The notes: generated by a model not told the origin, from the letters alone. A stretch of DNA of 15,041 bases from Betaproteobacteria bacterium (GCA_005889025.1 VBCZ01000127.1:1-15041), one strand, 5' to 3'; counted from the stretch's first letter, positions 5,991 to 13,620 are shown. Program-made: numbers and translations.

Positions 5991-6479
5991 ATGAAACCTT
6001 GGCTTGCTGCTATTTCCTGCGCCGCCGCGCTTGCGGGATGCGCCGGCGCACCGGTGCAGGGCAATTATGAAAATTACAACTATGGCTACGGCACGCCGTA
6101 CGACTATGACCAGGGCCTGGTCTATTACGGCGGTCCCATCTATTACGACTACCCGGGCTACTACTCGCCGGGCGTCGTCGTCGCGCCGCCGGTGATCGTC
6201 GGTCGCTTTGGCGATCGAGACCTCAATCGGCGCCACGGTCGAGACGTGCGTGGCGGCAATCGTTGGACCCATAGCGGAGAGCGGTGGCGCCTGAGCGCGA
6301 ATCAATCGCGCAATGCGCGACAACAGATGTCGCAGCTCAATCGCGCCAGCCCGCAAAGCGCGCGTGGCTTGTCGGCGCCGATGAACAGTGTCAACCGCCG
6401 CGACACCATGGCGCGGCCCAGTGTGAACCGCAATACGGCTGCGCATACCGTAACGCGACCCGCGGCGCCGCAAAGCTAG
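5991..6479 (+). CDS. Tyrosine/glycine-rich lipoprotein of unknown function
   Basis: A 162-residue protein with GGAG at 5981-5984 before the ATG. The lipoprotein signal is clear: M-K-P-W, hydrophobic core, lipobox L14-A-G-C17, then A-G. Residues about 28-63 are extremely Tyr-rich (13 Tyr in about 36 residues, many as YY or YxY) with Gly and Asp. A Val/Pro segment (V-V-V-A-P-P-V-I-V) follows, and the C-terminal half is basic and Arg/Asn/Ser/Gln-rich, probably disordered. The absence of Asp right after C17 suggests outer-membrane sorting under the E. coli rule. I do not recognise a family. Its first 91 codons lie in the 997-bp repeat and are reused in the chimeric gene; this is the ancestral complete copy, which originally followed the Hsp20 gene directly. 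Confidence 0.85.
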   Translation: MKPWLAAISCAAALAGCAGAPVQGNYENYNYGYGTPYDYDQGLVYYGGPIYYDYPGYYSPGVVVAPPVIVGRFGDRDLNRRHGRDVRGGNRWTHSGERWRLSANQSRNARQQMSQLNRASPQSARGLSAPMNSVNRRDTMARPSVNRNTAAHTVTRPAAPQS

Positions 6480-6517
6480 ACCTGCGGGGTGCCTGCGGTG
6501 GCTTTGGCACCCGCGCC

Positions 6518-6536
6518 GATCGCGCGGCGCGCGATC
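6518..6536. repeat. GC-rich inverted repeat between lipoprotein and ABC operon
   Basis: GATCGCGC and GCGCGATC around a GGC centre form an 8-bp stem. There is no T run after it, so a classic intrinsic terminator is unlikely. The 207-bp spacer also holds TATCAT (6638-6643), a possible -10 box for the ABC operon without a good -35. Confidence 0.4.
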
Positions 6537-6686
6537 GTGCGCATGAGGGTGCAGCGCTGAACGAGCATGACCCGCGTAGCCGGCTGATGCAGGCGGTCGA
6601 TTAAGCCTCGGCTGAACGTCTCGAGGCGTATCCGCGCTATCATGCGCTCTGAGCGCGTCGCGCGCTGGTAACAACCGCCCCGACCG

Positions 6687-7478
6687 ATGTTTCTCCGCTG
6701 GGTCACCGCGCTTTATCTCGTGTATCTCGTTGTGCCCATCGCGCTCCTGCTGGTGGGATCGTTCGGCGAGTTGTGGCTCAACACGCTGCTTCCGGCGGGC
6801 GCGACCGTGCGCTGGTACGAGGCTGTCGCGACCGACCCCAGCTTTCAGCGCGCCTTTGTATCCAGCCTCGCCGTCGCAACCCTCACCTGCGCTGCAAACG
6901 CCGTGATCGGCCTTCCACTCGCATACGCGCTGTTTCGTACCGACAACAAGCGCGTCCGCGCCTTGACGCGCGTGCTGTATCAGTTGCCTGTCGCGCTGCC
7001 CGCGCTGGTGCTCGCCTTCGGCTTCATTCTTGTTTTCTCCTCCGACGCGCTGCCGTGGCTGGGCAGCATCTGGCTGCTTGCCGCAGGCCACGTGGTGCTC
7101 ACACTGCCGTATTTTCTGCAAGCGGTCATTGCCGATATGCGGCGACTTGGCCTGCGCACGCTGGAGGATGCAGCGGAATCGCTCGGCGGCAACGGCTGGC
7201 AACGCTTTGTTCATATCGTGCTGCCGGCGCTTCGGCATTCGATCCTCGCCGGGTTCATTATCGTGGCGGCACTCTCGATCGGGGAATTCCAGTTCTCAAA
7301 CCTGATCGCGGGGTTTCTCAATCGCACCTATCCGGTGGTGTTGCTACAGGCGTTTTACGGCGCGACCGGGTTCGCCTGCGCGGCTACGGTGATTCTGCTC
7401 GCGCTTGCATTGCTTGCCGCCATTGCAGGAGGATTCGCCGCCGGCGGCGCGACCCGCGTGCAGGCCGCGCTCGCATGA
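6687..7478 (+). CDS. ABC importer permease, Fe3+/polyamine/phosphonate class
   Basis: A 263-residue inner-membrane protein with about six hydrophobic segments (roughly 5-27, 56-80, 98-118, 125-148, 184-204, 229-253). The EAA coupling loop that contacts the ATPase is visible at about 160-180, E-D-A-A-E-S-L-G-G ending H-I-V-L-P. This arrangement is typical of BPD_transp_1 permeases such as PotC, FbpB-half and PhnV. The stop overlaps the ATPase start (ATGA), so translation is coupled. The ATG at 6687 has no clear Shine-Dalgarno. It is the first gene of a five-gene run on the plus strand; a second permease lies after the binding protein, so the channel is probably a heterodimer. The substrate is not evident. 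Confidence 0.9.
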   Translation: MFLRWVTALYLVYLVVPIALLLVGSFGELWLNTLLPAGATVRWYEAVATDPSFQRAFVSSLAVATLTCAANAVIGLPLAYALFRTDNKRVRALTRVLYQLPVALPALVLAFGFILVFSSDALPWLGSIWLLAAGHVVLTLPYFLQAVIADMRRLGLRTLEDAAESLGGNGWQRFVHIVLPALRHSILAGFIIVAALSIGEFQFSNLIAGFLNRTYPVVLLQAFYGATGFACAATVILLALALLAAIAGGFAAGGATRVQAALA

Positions 7479-8521
7479 TGGCGCGTGCGACACCTGCGGT
7501 CGCGCTCGACGGCGTCAGCTACCGTTACCCCGGCACCGACGCGGGTGTGGCTGACATCTCGATGACTATCGAGGCGGGCGAGCTCGTCGTGTGCATCGGG
7601 CCCTCCGGCTGTGGCAAGACGACGCTGCTGCGGCTTGTCGCCGGTTTTCTCAAGCCCGATGCGGGCGTCATCCGGCTCAACGGCGAGGACGTCAGCGAAG
7701 TGCCGACCCGGACGCGCGAGTGCGGGGTGGTCTTTCAGGCTTACGCGCTGTTTCCACACATGCGTGTCTGGGAAAACGTCGCCTATCCGCTGCGCGTGCG
7801 CGATATCCCGCTCGATGAGCGTCGTCGTCGAGCCAACGACATGCTCGAGCTCGTGGGCCTTTCCGGCCTCCACGATCGCCTGCCTGCGCAGCTTTCCGGA
7901 GGTCAGCAGCAACGAGTTGCGCTGGCGCGCGCCCTCATTTTCCATCCGCGCGCGCTTCTTCTCGACGAGCCCCTTTCCGCGCTCGACGCCGCGACGCGAG
8001 TTGCCATGCGCGACGAGATCCGCAGAATCCAGCGCCGGCAGAACCTGGCATCGCTGTTGATCACACACGACCAGGACGAAGCGCTGTCGCTGGCCGACCG
8101 AGTCGTGGTATTGCGCGATGGGCGGCTTGTGCAGTCGGCGTCGCCGCAGGAGATCTACGACACGCCCGTGGATGCCTTTGTCGCCAACTTCGTCGGCCGC
8201 GCCAATCTGCTCGACGCGCAAGTCGTCGATGCTCAGACGGTCGATACGCCCATCGGGCGTCTTGCCACGCTGCCACACGGCCGCGCGATAGGGAGTACGC
8301 TGCGCCTGCTGGTGCGCCCGGAGCGTATCGAGCCCGCCGCGCCGGCCGCCGGCGAAAACGTCTTCCCGGCGCAGGTGCTGCGCGATCGGTTCTACGGCGC
8401 AACGCGCCAGATCGAAGTCGCAGCGGGGAACGGGCGGCTTGAAATAGAAACCGCGGCGCGGGACCATTTCGCCAACGTTCGCGTGCCGCGCGATGCCATT
8501 CAGTTCCTGCGCAACCAATAG
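7475..8521 (+). CDS. ABC importer ATP-binding protein with TOBE domain
   Basis: A 348-residue ATPase that powers the importer on the cytoplasmic face. All nucleotide-binding motifs are intact: Walker A G42-P-S-G-C-G-K-T49, Q-loop Q88, signature L140-S-G-G-Q-Q-Q-R, Walker B A161-L-L-L-D-E166, D-loop SALD, and switch H198 in ITHDQDEA. The C-terminal part (about 240-345) has the TOBE-type region with the L-V-R-P-E-R motif seen in PotA, FbpC and PhnT relatives. The start overlaps the permease stop; a second ATG directly follows, and the frame stays open far upstream only as an overlap with the permease. Its stop lies inside the Shine-Dalgarno of the binding-protein gene. Confidence 0.95.
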   Translation: MMARATPAVALDGVSYRYPGTDAGVADISMTIEAGELVVCIGPSGCGKTTLLRLVAGFLKPDAGVIRLNGEDVSEVPTRTRECGVVFQAYALFPHMRVWENVAYPLRVRDIPLDERRRRANDMLELVGLSGLHDRLPAQLSGGQQQRVALARALIFHPRALLLDEPLSALDAATRVAMRDEIRRIQRRQNLASLLITHDQDEALSLADRVVVLRDGRLVQSASPQEIYDTPVDAFVANFVGRANLLDAQVVDAQTVDTPIGRLATLPHGRAIGSTLRLLVRPERIEPAAPAAGENVFPAQVLRDRFYGATRQIEVAAGNGRLEIETAARDHFANVRVPRDAIQFLRNQ

Positions 8522-8530
8522 GAGGAAGCT

Positions 8531-9622
8531 ATGAAGTCGATGCGATATCGTTTCAAGTGCGCTGCGGCACTGGTCGTGCTGAACTTGTTTGCCGGCGCCG
8601 CCGCGGCGCAAACCGTGCTCGATTCACCCGAGCTCTATCCCGGAGAGAAGGCGGTCTACGAGGCGGCAAAAAAGGAAGGCATGGTCGTTAGCTTCGATAC
8701 CGGGCCCACGTGGGCCAACTGGGCCGCCGAGTTCGCCGCGTTCAAGAAGCGCTATCCCGAGGTCGAGATCGTGTACAACGACATCGGCTCGGCGGCGACC
8801 GTGGTCGCACTGGACAAGGCGCGCAATCGCCCACAGGCGGACACCGCGTACTATTTCGCGGCGTCGGGCATCGACGCCATTGCCAAGAATGTCGTGGCGC
8901 CCTTCAAGCCGGTCAACTTCGACAAGCTCACTGCGGTGTTTCGTGACCCCGACGGTAAGTGGTTCACCATCCACACCCTGACCATTGCTTTCATCGTCAA
9001 CACCAAGCTGGTCAAGAACGTGCCGCAATCGTGGGCCGACCTGCTCAAACCCGAGTACAAGAACACGATCGTCTATCTCGACCCGCGCTCGACCGGCGTC
9101 GGGCAGGTTGTGACGCTGGCCGCAAACTTCGGCGCAGGCGGCGACATGGGCAATGTGCAACCCGGGCTCGACTATCTTGGTAAGCTGCACCAGTCGGGCA
9201 ATGTGCTGCGGGTGCTGGGTACGACGCCTTATGCTCAATTCGTCAAAGGCGAGATTCCGATCTGGATCTCGTACGAAAACGACGGTCTCAAGGCCAAGTA
9301 CACCGACGGTCTCGGCGACGCCGTTGCCGTCGTGATCCCCAAGGAGGCCTCGGCGGCGGCGCCGTACGCGATCAGCCGCGTCGACAAGGGACCCAATCCT
9401 GACGCCGGCAAGCTGTGGCTCAACTTCATCATGACCGATATGGGGCAGGGGATATTTGCCCAAGGCTTCGTGCGCCCTTCGGTCCCCGGCGTGAAGCTAC
9501 CCGACAACGTCGCCGACAAGCTCCCGGCCGCGCCACAAGTCCGCCCACTCGACGTGAAGGCGGCGGCGGCAAAGAAGGCCGACATCGACAAAGGTTGGGC
9601 GGCGGCGACGGGCAGCAAGTGA
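8531..9622 (+). CDS. Periplasmic substrate-binding protein of the ABC importer
   Basis: A 363-residue extracellular solute-binding protein. A strong AGGAGG at 8520-8525 sets the ATG at 8531. Residues 1-26 form a signal peptide (M-K-S-M-R-Y-R-F-K, hydrophobic core, cleavage near A-A-A-Q). The mature part follows the family 1 layout, starting Y-E-A-A-K-K-E-G, a P-Q-A-D-T-A-Y-Y stretch near 97-104, and the P-Q-S-W-A-D-L-L-K-P-E-Y hinge region near 165-176 common to Fe3+, 2-aminoethylphosphonate and related binding proteins. The adjacent Tyr-Tyr pair that holds iron in FbpA-type proteins is not seen in the C-terminal half, so iron is not favoured. The ligand could be a phosphonate, a polyamine or another small anion. 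Confidence 0.9.
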   Translation: MKSMRYRFKCAAALVVLNLFAGAAAAQTVLDSPELYPGEKAVYEAAKKEGMVVSFDTGPTWANWAAEFAAFKKRYPEVEIVYNDIGSAATVVALDKARNRPQADTAYYFAASGIDAIAKNVVAPFKPVNFDKLTAVFRDPDGKWFTIHTLTIAFIVNTKLVKNVPQSWADLLKPEYKNTIVYLDPRSTGVGQVVTLAANFGAGGDMGNVQPGLDYLGKLHQSGNVLRVLGTTPYAQFVKGEIPIWISYENDGLKAKYTDGLGDAVAVVIPKEASAAAPYAISRVDKGPNPDAGKLWLNFIMTDMGQGIFAQGFVRPSVPGVKLPDNVADKLPAAPQVRPLDVKAAAAKKADIDKGWAAATGSK

Positions 9623-9656
9623 TGCGCGCCGCGTCGCACACCTAAAAACGCAGGCG

Positions 9657-10427
9657 ATGGCCCTTTCCGCCCGCACCCGAGCCACGCTCGCATTGCCGGG
9701 CGCGCTGCTGCTCACCCTTTTCTTCGCGTTGCCGGTCATCGCAATCGCGGTCGACGCGCTCGGCGAAGGATCGAGCGCCTTCGGTCGCGTCATCGCGACC
9801 CCCGGCTTCTGGTCGGCGCTTGCCGGGAGCGCCGCGCTCACCCTTGTGGCGGCGATCGTATCGACGCTGGCGGGCTTGGGCGTGGCCCTACACTTATCGC
9901 GGCTTTCGCCGCGCCCCGTGGCCTACGGATTCATCTTGGGCTACGGTCGCGCAGGCTTGGTCACTCAGTTGCTGGCGTACGCGGGTCTCGATGCTGCGAC
10001 CATCGGCGGAGCGCTGTTCACGCCGGTGGGGCTCGCATTTGCTTCTTCGTACTATCTGATTCCACGCGTGGTGATCGGGATGCTGCCGGTGCTGATCAAT
10101 TTCGATCGGGCTCAACTTGCGGCCGCTGAGTCGGTCGGCGCGACGCCTTCGCAGGCATTCCGGCAAATACTCCTGCCCCAGGTGGCCGGGCCGCTTGTGG
10201 CAGCCTTCTGTCTCGTGGCGGCGGTCGTGTTCGGAGCCTACGGCACGGCGCTGGCGCTGGTTGGCACGCAGCTCGCGATTCTTCCGCTGCGTCTTTACAG
10301 TCTCATCTCCGAGACGGGTTCCGATTTTCCCGCTGCCGCGGCGCTGGCCTTGCTGATCACCGCCGCATGTTCAGCGTTCATCACCGCCGGCGAATGGGTC
10401 GGGAGCAGGCATGAGCGCTACCTTTAG
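9657..10427 (+). CDS. Second ABC importer permease
   Basis: A 256-residue inner-membrane protein with about six hydrophobic segments (roughly 11-33, 56-79, 93-112, 121-147, 177-202, 225-245). The EAA loop is at about 153-174, A-A-A-E-S-V-G-A-T ending Q-I-L-L-P. It pairs with the first permease. The ATG at 9657 has only a weak ribosome site. It is separated from the binding protein by 34 bp. Its last 17 bases overlap the next gene, tying that gene's expression to the transporter. Placing the two permeases at opposite sides of the ATPase and binding-protein genes is less usual than adjacent permease genes. Confidence 0.9.
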   Translation: MALSARTRATLALPGALLLTLFFALPVIAIAVDALGEGSSAFGRVIATPGFWSALAGSAALTLVAAIVSTLAGLGVALHLSRLSPRPVAYGFILGYGRAGLVTQLLAYAGLDAATIGGALFTPVGLAFASSYYLIPRVVIGMLPVLINFDRAQLAAAESVGATPSQAFRQILLPQVAGPLVAAFCLVAAVVFGAYGTALALVGTQLAILPLRLYSLISETGSDFPAAAALALLITAACSAFITAGEWVGSRHERYL

Positions 10428-11055
10428 GCTCGACCGCACGCGTGCGGCATTGTTCGATGCCGAGGGCAGGCGCTTCGATCCCGCGGATCGGACGTGGCGC
10501 GCAGCAGATGCCAAGGTGCAGGACCCGAACGCGTTCGAAGTCATCGATGCCGTCGCTGCGGCGACGTGGCTGCAGCGGGAAAGCGGACGCCCGCTGCGCG
10601 TGCCCATCGGAGTGATCGGCCCGCGAGACGCGACCGCGGCGCAGCTCGAGGCCGCACTCGAGTGCGGTGAGCTCCTGGCGCGCTGCGGGTTTGTCGTGAT
10701 ATGCGGCGGCCGCCATGGGGTGATGCAGGCGGTGTGCGAAGGCGTCGCTCGCGTCGGCGGCGTCTCGATCGGCATGTTGCCCGATGCCGATCCGGCGCTT
10801 GCCAATCCGTTCGTCAACGTCGTCATCGCGACCGGTATCGGCGAGGCGCGAAACGCGCTCATCGCCCGCGCGGCGTTCTGCCTGATCGCCATCGGCGACA
10901 GCTTTGGAACTCTCTCGGAGGTCGCGCTCGGAAGGCAGTTCGGCAAGCTGGTGATCGGTCTCGAGGGAGCGGCGCGGATCGACGGTGTGCAACACCTCGC
11001 CAGTGCGCACGCGGCGCTGACGGCGATCGCCGAATTCGTGCTGGGACAGCGCTAA
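10411..11055 (+). CDS. TIGR00725/SLOG-family Rossmann protein in the ABC operon
   Basis: A 214-residue cytoplasmic protein. The ATG overlaps the permease end by 17 bp and has GGGAG at 10401-10405. The core from about 65 matches the TIGR00725 branch of the LOG/SLOG Rossmann superfamily: G67-V-I-G, G99-G-R-H-G-V-M105, G116-G...I-G-M-L-P, E145-A-R-N148 and G162-D-S-F-G-T-L-S-E170. Relatives bind nucleotides or release the base from nucleotide monophosphates (LOG). Here the classic PGGxGTxxE becomes IGDSFGTLSE, with Pro and both Gly changed, although G-T and E are kept, so activity may differ. A 64-residue N-terminal region precedes the core. Its place in an importer operon suggests sensing or processing of the imported compound; that is inference. 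Confidence 0.85.
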   Translation: MSATFRLDRTRAALFDAEGRRFDPADRTWRAADAKVQDPNAFEVIDAVAAATWLQRESGRPLRVPIGVIGPRDATAAQLEAALECGELLARCGFVVICGGRHGVMQAVCEGVARVGGVSIGMLPDADPALANPFVNVVIATGIGEARNALIARAAFCLIAIGDSFGTLSEVALGRQFGKLVIGLEGAARIDGVQHLASAHAALTAIAEFVLGQR

Positions 11056-11109
11056 TCCTTCTTCTTTCAGCCGCCGATGTCACGCAGGGCCAATGCGTAA
11101 TTCAGTCGC

Positions 11110-12654
11110 TCAGAGACTCGACGAGGCGTCGAGCGTCACGTCGGCTGCGCGCCACGCTCGTTCGAAGCGTTTTTGCACGTCCGCGGCCTGGTGTGAGCGG
11201 CCTTGCGCCGCCAAGGCGGAGCGCAGTCCGAACAGGGTCCTGCCGCTTTCGGGATTGCGCCTGAGATTCTCGCGATAGGCTTTTTCGGCTCCGCTCGCAT
11301 CCCCCGAGCGCAACAGCGCCGCGCCGAGCGCCTCGCGTGACGGCAAATACCACGTCGGCGGCTCGTCGTAGGCAAGCGCATCTTCGGCGACGACCGCTTC
11401 GCGCAACGACTCGATCGCGCTCGGCGCATCCCCGCGCATGAGCGCGATGCGTCCGTCCAGATAGGGGCGTGCGACGGCCAACAGGCCGGCCGATGTGTTG
11501 TTGCCGAATTCAAGCGTCTTGGGGAGGCTGTCCGCGGCCTCGACGAATCGTCCGCGCTCGATCTCGGCGTCGTCCCAGCGGCCGAATTGCACCAGGACCA
11601 ATGCCGGCGTCAGCATGAATCCGTCGAGCGGCGGCACCGCCTTGACCCTCGGCTCGGCGTGCGCGTAGAGCTTGTTCGCCGCGGCGATCGCCGCTTTCGA
11701 GTTGCCGGCAAGCGCGTTGCAGACCGCGAGGAAGTGCAGGTTGTGGCCATAGTATCCGATGAGATAGAAGCCTTCCTCGGCCGACTTGGCCAGCGTTTCA
11801 TCGGCGCGCACCGCGGCCTCGTTCACGCGCACGGCTTCCAGATAATTCCCCGTGTGGATGTAGATGTGCGCCGGCATGTGGACCAGGTGGCCCGCCGAGG
11901 GCGCGAGCGTTTCCAGCCGTTTCGCAGCCGCGAGCGCCCTCTCCGGGTGCTGCGATGCTTCGACCGCGTGAATGTAGTAGTGCAGCGCGCCGATGTGATC
12001 GGGCTGCTGCGCCTGCGCTCGCTCGAGCGTTGCCACGATTTCCAGGGTACCCTCGGCCGGCTTGCCGTCCGGCGTCCACAGCTTCCAGGGACGCAGATCC
12101 ATCAAGCTTTCCGCATACAGCACCGCGGCGTCGGTGTCTTTCGGATAGCGCCGCACGAGATCCCTCATCGCGTTCTTGTAGGCGACCTGCAGCGGTGCCT
12201 GCTCGGCTTCTGCATTCGCGCTGTAGCGCCGGGCCAGGGCGTCGATGTATGCGCGCTCGGCCGGGGACGCCTTGGGCTCGAGCGCGACCGCCTTCTGCAC
12301 CGCCTCGTAAGCCGTCCTGTGTGCGTTGGCATCCATCGGCATATTGATGTTCGGCCCCAGCGCAAGCGCGATACCCCAATGCGCCATGGCGAGGTCGGGG
12401 TCGATTTCCGCCGCGCGTTGAAACGATTTGATCGCCGCCTCGTGATTGAACGCGAAGACGAGCTTCATCCCCTGGTCGAAAAAGGCTTGCGCTTCGACGT
12501 TGTGCGTTGACACCGGATGATGCAGCGGACCCAGGCCCGCATCGAGCGCCGCTGCCGAGGCCGATGTCGCTCCGGCGGGAGCGTCGTGCGCAAGGGCGAG
12601 AGGGTTCACGCCAAAAATGAGCGCCGCCAGCGCAATCGCCGTAACGAACCCCAT
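11110..12654 (-). CDS. Exported TPR-repeat protein with histidine cluster
   Basis: A 514-residue protein. The ATG at 12654 is chosen for the AGAGAGGAA just upstream and the signal peptide it gives (hydrophobic 3-21, cleavage near A-L-A22-H); the frame stays open to 12891 only by overlapping the dioxygenase gene. TPR-like helical repeats occur near 54-88, 165-185, 237-290, 390-425 and 440-475, e.g. E-A-A-I-K-S-F-Q-R-A-A-E-I-D-P. A striking histidine series, H256-x2-H259-x3-H263-x3-H267, with H225/H229 and H304/H307, lies in the middle repeats and could bind metal or be structural. It is 85 bp downstream of the intradiol dioxygenase on the same strand, so probably co-transcribed. The role is unknown; a periplasmic scaffold is likely. 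It converges on the TIGR00725 gene across 54 bp with no visible terminator. Confidence 0.85.
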   Translation of the reverse strand: MGFVTAIALAALIFGVNPLALAHDAPAGATSASAAALDAGLGPLHHPVSTHNVEAQAFFDQGMKLVFAFNHEAAIKSFQRAAEIDPDLAMAHWGIALALGPNINMPMDANAHRTAYEAVQKAVALEPKASPAERAYIDALARRYSANAEAEQAPLQVAYKNAMRDLVRRYPKDTDAAVLYAESLMDLRPWKLWTPDGKPAEGTLEIVATLERAQAQQPDHIGALHYYIHAVEASQHPERALAAAKRLETLAPSAGHLVHMPAHIYIHTGNYLEAVRVNEAAVRADETLAKSAEEGFYLIGYYGHNLHFLAVCNALAGNSKAAIAAANKLYAHAEPRVKAVPPLDGFMLTPALVLVQFGRWDDAEIERGRFVEAADSLPKTLEFGNNTSAGLLAVARPYLDGRIALMRGDAPSAIESLREAVVAEDALAYDEPPTWYLPSREALGAALLRSGDASGAEKAYRENLRRNPESGRTLFGLRSALAAQGRSHQAADVQKRFERAWRAADVTLDASSSL

Positions 12655-12739
12655 ATTTCCTCTCTGGTCGACCGTCGTACTTACAGGCTCGCGCTGCAGG
12701 GCCGAATTATCGGTCAGCACAAGACAAAGGACCTGACGC

Positions 12740-13498
12740 CTACAACACCAGCCCGATATCGAACGCCGCTGCGTAGGCCTCTCCTTCCTGCACCACGTCG
12801 AGGAGCAACGCTCGGCCGCCGTCGCGGAAAATGAAATCGTCCGCGTTGCGCATCGAAGGCCGCCCGTGCGTCGAGTACGGCGCAAGGGCAAAGACGCGAT
12901 CGTTCAGCGCATCGTCGAAGTAAAGCTGCGATGTGAATTCCTGACCCCGGCCGGATGCTGCCTGTGTTCGTATCTTGAAGTGCACATGCACGGCGCGACC
13001 GCCATACCATCCCGGGTAAATCGTCACGAACTGCGCGCTTCCTGCCGCGTCGGTGCGCTGGTAGCCACGCAATAGACTTCCACGCGGGCTCTGTGAGCCG
13101 CGGCCGACATCGGAGTAGCGCCCCGTCGCGTCACAGTGCCAGACGTCGACCCGCGCGCCGGCCAGCGGGTTGCAACTTGCGCCGCTTACGCGCGAAACCC
13201 TGAATCCCAGGCGCAGAGGCACGCCGGGAGCGTTTGCATCGGTCACCGGGTCAAGCCGGATATCGGAGCGCTCCTGCGCGCTCTCGACGAAAAAAGGCCC
13301 CTCGGTTTGCTGCGGACGCGCGATGCACGCGGGGAGCGCAGCGGCTGCCGCCGCGGCTCGCGCGGAACGCGGGCCGGCGAGCCATGCGGCGCCGGATCCG
13401 AGAAGCGCCATGGCTTCGCGGCGGGTGATCAGAGGCGAAGTCGTCTCATGGATTTGAGCATCGCCGCCGCAAGCGGATTCATTGGGACAACGGTACAT
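12740..13498 (-). CDS. Tat-exported intradiol ring-cleavage dioxygenase
   Basis: A 252-residue protein related to the catechol/protocatechuate 3,4-dioxygenase fold, which uses non-haem Fe(III) to cleave ortho-diphenols between the hydroxyls. The four iron ligands fit Y128 (GRYSDV), Y165 (PGWYGGR), H171 and H173 (HVHF), with R168 in the usual active-site position. The N-terminus carries a Tat signal, T25-R-R-E-A-M-A, a hydrophobic stretch and an Ala-rich end near 55, so the enzyme folds in the cytoplasm and is exported. The usual E-G-P-F/Y motif is seen at E66-G-P-F-F. The ATG at 13498 has no good ribosome site but no later start keeps the Tat motif. Exported members often have unclear substrates. 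No other aromatic-degradation gene is nearby. Confidence 0.88.
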   Translation of the reverse strand: MYRCPNESACGGDAQIHETTSPLITRREAMALLGSGAAWLAGPRSARAAAAAAALPACIARPQQTEGPFFVESAQERSDIRLDPVTDANAPGVPLRLGFRVSRVSGASCNPLAGARVDVWHCDATGRYSDVGRGSQSPRGSLLRGYQRTDAAGSAQFVTIYPGWYGGRAVHVHFKIRTQAASGRGQEFTSQLYFDDALNDRVFALAPYSTHGRPSMRNADDFIFRDGGRALLLDVVQEGEAYAAAFDIGLVL

Positions 13499-13529
13499 GA
13501 CAAATACATCCGGCGGATGACAATTACAT
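13497..13529. promoter_or_regulatory. Two ATGACAAWTACAT direct repeats 20 bp apart around a palindrome
   Basis: ATGACAAATACAT (13497-13509) and ATGACAATTACAT (13517-13529) match at 12 of 13 bases with a 20-bp period, about two helical turns, so they face the same side of the DNA. Between them CATCCG-G-CGGATG (13507-13519) is a perfect palindrome. The block sits in the divergent spacer of the dioxygenase and GNAT genes and touches the dioxygenase start codon. It looks like an operator; the regulator is unknown. Confidence 0.45.
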
Positions 13530-13620
13530 TGGGTCCCATGCGCGCGCCGATAAAAAACCGGGGGCGGTGCGCAACAGTTTCGCTCGCCTACTTTGCTCCG
13601 CTCGTGGCAGAATCACCGTC

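Larger units (their letters stand above)
5267..6263 (+). repeat. 997-bp perfect tandem duplication, copy 2
   Basis: Directly abuts copy 1 in the same orientation and is identical to it as I read it, so the event is recent or maintained. After base 6263 the sequence continues into the unique 3' half of the intact lipoprotein gene. Confidence 0.95.

Noticed and set aside
4270..6263. Insertion sequence or transposon as the cause of the repeat
   Set aside because: The unit contains only host gene parts and regulatory DNA, with no transposase, terminal inverted repeats or target duplication.
4270..6263. CRISPR array or short-repeat array
   Set aside because: There are only two copies of a 997-bp unit, directly abutting, with no short spacers between repeats.
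6773..7474. N-terminal extension of the ABC ATPase into the permease gene
   Set aside because: The frame is open but overlaps permease codons entirely and adds no ABC-family sequence; the ATG at 7475 with coupled overlap is the family-length start.
7355..8611. A 418-codon minus-strand open frame opposite the ABC ATPase
   Set aside because: The plus strand encodes an ATPase with every motif intact; the antisense translation has no recognisable domain. This is common in GC-rich DNA.
8624..9463. A 279-codon minus-strand open frame opposite the binding protein
   Set aside because: It shadows an unambiguous secreted binding protein and has no motif or ribosome site of its own.
11587..12510. A 307-codon plus-strand open frame opposite the TPR gene
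   Set aside because: The minus-strand frame has a signal peptide and TPR pattern; the plus-strand product is Arg/Val/His-rich shadow sequence.
12655..12891. N-terminal extension of the TPR protein
   Set aside because: It would overlap the dioxygenase gene and bury the signal peptide; the ATG at 12654 has a ribosome site and gives a clean signal sequence.
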